7,349 nt of DNA from Sporichthyaceae bacterium (GTDB lineage: Bacteria > Actinomycetota > Actinomycetes > JACCYY01): positions 1 through 7,349 of the forward strand of contig JACCYY010000215.1 in assembly GCA_013696235.1 (NCBI GenBank), given 5' to 3'. Each line of letters opens with the position of its first letter. Within the stretch, counting starts at the first letter, position 1. Under the pieces are notes generated by a model, which was not told where the DNA came from, ran no database searches, and saw only the letters and a program-made list of their open reading frames with translations. Below are positions 6,146-7,349 of the stretch, in pieces. The translations under genes and the position numbers were made by a program.

Positions 6146-6829
6146 ATGTACGTGAGCCGAGGCGAGGCTCGGCGCCGGGGCGCGGACTGGGCGCCGTCGG
6201 CGGCTGCCGCCGTCCTCGTGGTCGTGATCTGGACGCAGATCCGCTCGGGCGACATCCCGGCCGTCGATCGATGGGTTCGTTCCGAGGTCGCCGACGTGCA
6301 GAACCCCGCTCTCCTGGCCGCGTCGGAGGCGGCGAAGTACGTCGGTACGTGGACCTGGGTCGCTCCGCTCGTCCTGGCCGTCGCCGGGTTCGTCGCCATG
6401 GTCCGGGCGACCTGGCGCCCGGTGGTGGAGGCGGGCCTGTCCGTCATGGGTGTAGCCGCGGCGACCTTGGTGCTGAAGGCGGTGGTCGCGCGAGCCGGCC
6501 CGCACGGCGTCGGCCCGCCCGCCGTCGACGGATCCTGGCCGTCTGGGCATGCACTGACGGTGGTTGTCGCGACGCTGGTGATCGTCGGTCTCCTCGGCGG
6601 TCCGGGCGGCGGAAGTCGGCTGGTGATCGGACTCGCAGCGCTTCCCACGCTGCTCGTCGGCTTCGCGTTGGTGTACGGCGGGCACCACTGGCTGACCGAC
6701 GTCGTCGTCGCTGTTCCGCTCGGCTACCTCATCGTCCGGGTGGCATCGCTGGCGGCCAGCATTTTCGTCCACGATGACGCTGGAGGGCCGAACCACCTGC
6801 TCATGCGTCACGAAGCCGTCGCGCCGTGA
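6146..6829 (+). CDS. PAP2-superfamily membrane protein (lipid phosphatase-like), atypical active site
   Basis: This 227-residue integral membrane protein has about six hydrophobic segments (near 17-30, 72-87, 98-110, 137-150, 158-175 and 186-205), the topology of the PAP2 family that removes phosphate from undecaprenyl diphosphate, phosphatidate and similar lipids. Motif 2, PSGH (132-135), is intact. Motif 1, normally K-x6-R-P, reads KAVVARAGP (111-119): Lys111 and Pro119 are kept, but the second Arg is Gly118. Motif 3, normally S-R-x5-H-x3-D, reads ALVYGGHHWLTD: the catalytic-type His181 and Asp185 are kept, but Ser-Arg is Ala174-Leu175. It may therefore be weakly active or altered in substrate. 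I chose the ATG at 6146 over an in-frame GTG at 6104 because the extra 14 residues are unconserved-looking and a leaderless -10 fits the ATG. It is divergent from the amidotransferase and overlaps the next gene by GTGA, which suggests coupled expression. Confidence 0.88.
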   Translation: MYVSRGEARRRGADWAPSAAAAVLVVVIWTQIRSGDIPAVDRWVRSEVADVQNPALLAASEAAKYVGTWTWVAPLVLAVAGFVAMVRATWRPVVEAGLSVMGVAAATLVLKAVVARAGPHGVGPPAVDGSWPSGHALTVVVATLVIVGLLGGPGGGSRLVIGLAALPTLLVGFALVYGGHHWLTDVVVAVPLGYLIVRVASLAASIFVHDDAGGPNHLLMRHEAVAP

Positions 6830-7349
6830 GCACCGCGAGCAGCCAGGCGAGGTCAGGTCGGACTGGACCCCGGCGCGACGGTACGGGTGAGGAATCACCG
6901 TGGTGGGTCGACGGCCCCGTCGACGACGAGCCGCGACCGCTTGTGTCCGCGCGAGTTGTCGTCGGCGTCATCGTCGTCACGGTTGTCCTGCTGACCGGAT
7001 ACCTCGTCCTGGGACGGGCGCTCGGCCGGGATCCGGCCGGACCGACGCTGGACTACGTGCCCCCGTCGCTCGGGGCAATGCCGACCTCGTCGCCGCCGGT
7101 CGAGGCCTCCAACACGCCAGGCGCGACAGCCTCGGTGCCACCAGCGCCACCGACACCGGCGGCGCCTACGACGCCGGCACCGTCAGGCGCAACCGACGCA
7201 GCGCTCGCTTCTTGGTTGAGCTCGGCCGGCCGGCCGCTCTCCGCCGAGCTCGATGCTCTCGTCGTGCGCGCCCAGGCCGAGATCGACGAACGTGACCTGA
7301 TCGGGCTCGGCGAGGAATGTGCGGCGCTGGGCGCACTCGCCGGTGACAT
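6826..7349 (+). CDS. Single-pass membrane protein of unknown function, 3' truncated by window edge
   Basis: The frame opens with GTG at 6826-6828, overlapping the PAP2 stop (GTGA, 6826-6829), and runs 174 codons to the window end without a stop. Residues 1-40 are polar and charged with a WWVDG patch. Residues about 43-62 form one transmembrane helix (VVVGVIVVTVVLLTGYLVL). Residues about 79-123 are a Pro/Ala/Thr/Ser-rich linker typical of extracytoplasmic tethers. From about 124 a helical, charged segment begins (ALASWLSSAGRPLSAELDAL, then ERDLIGLGEECAAL) with one Cys. This layout suggests a type-II anchored protein with an external C-terminal domain that lies mostly outside the window. I do not recognise the family. 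The tight linkage suggests a function shared with the PAP2 protein. Codon use (G/C-rich third positions throughout) supports this frame over the antisense reading. Confidence 0.75.
   Translation, partial: MSTASSQARSGRTGPRRDGTGEESPWWVDGPVDDEPRPLVSARVVVGVIVVTVVLLTGYLVLGRALGRDPAGPTLDYVPPSLGAMPTSSPPVEASNTPGATASVPPAPPTPAAPTTPAPSGATDAALASWLSSAGRPLSAELDALVVRAQAEIDERDLIGLGEECAALGALAGD

Noticed and set aside
6041..6898. Minus-strand open frame of 285 codons opposite the PAP2 gene
   Set aside because: The translation is Arg/Asp/His-rich with no hydrophobic core or motif, while the plus-strand frame has PSGH and six membrane segments.
7053..7349. Minus-strand open frame entering from the right edge
   Set aside because: Ser/Ala/Gly-rich repetition mirrors the Pro/Ala/Thr linker of the plus-strand membrane protein. 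The plus frame has a coupled start and a transmembrane helix.
1..7349. CRISPR arrays, tRNA/rRNA genes, insertion sequences or long repeats
   Set aside because: No spaced direct repeats, cloverleaf-like segments, transposase motifs or terminal inverted repeats were seen. The window is almost completely covered by protein genes.

Overview
This 7.3-kb window is GC-rich, with GTG starts, frequent 4-bp stop/start overlaps and a leaderless-type promoter. That suggests a high-GC actinobacterium; the sequence alone does not support a genus. I find seven protein genes, two of them cut by the window edges, plus one candidate leader ORF. I see no rRNA, tRNA, CRISPR array, insertion sequence or attachment site.

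Layout from left to right. (1) A minus-strand pair: a cytochrome P450 (1563 to 310) followed by the first 104 codons of an alpha/beta hydrolase (313 to 1, running off the left edge). They are joined by a GTGA stop/start overlap. (2) A 128-bp divergent spacer (1564-1691). (3) A plus-strand pair: a secreted, C-terminally membrane-anchored esterase (1692-2870), then a family-1 glycosyltransferase (2879-4063) whose ribosome-binding site overlaps the esterase stop. (4) A class-II glutamine amidotransferase of the asparagine-synthetase type on the minus strand (5984 to 3972). It converges on the glycosyltransferase and overlaps its coding end by 92 bp. It is preceded by a small leader ORF whose TAG stop abuts its ATG. 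(5) A divergent spacer (5985-6145). (6) A plus-strand pair: a six-helix PAP2-superfamily protein (6146-6829) and, through a second GTGA overlap, a single-pass membrane protein (6826 to beyond 7349).

Taken together, the genes look like an accessory pathway that builds and modifies a glycosylated small molecule or a cell-envelope glycan. The parts are a P450 oxidation, a sugar transfer, a glutamine-dependent amidation, two ester/thioester-type hydrolases (one outside the membrane), and a polyprenyl- or lipid-phosphate-type membrane protein. The left-edge hydrolase resembles the hydrolases found beside exosortase/polysaccharide loci, and the amidotransferase is closer to the polysaccharide-cluster type than to housekeeping AsnB. 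Both fit the envelope-glycan reading, but no core assembly enzyme (PKS, NRPS, polymerase, flippase) lies in the window, so the product is unknown.

Three sequence oddities stand out. The PAP2 protein lacks three of the phosphate-contacting residues of its family. The secreted esterase appears to use Glu instead of Asp in its triad. The amidotransferase has Asp where E. coli AsnB has the synthetase-site Glu348.
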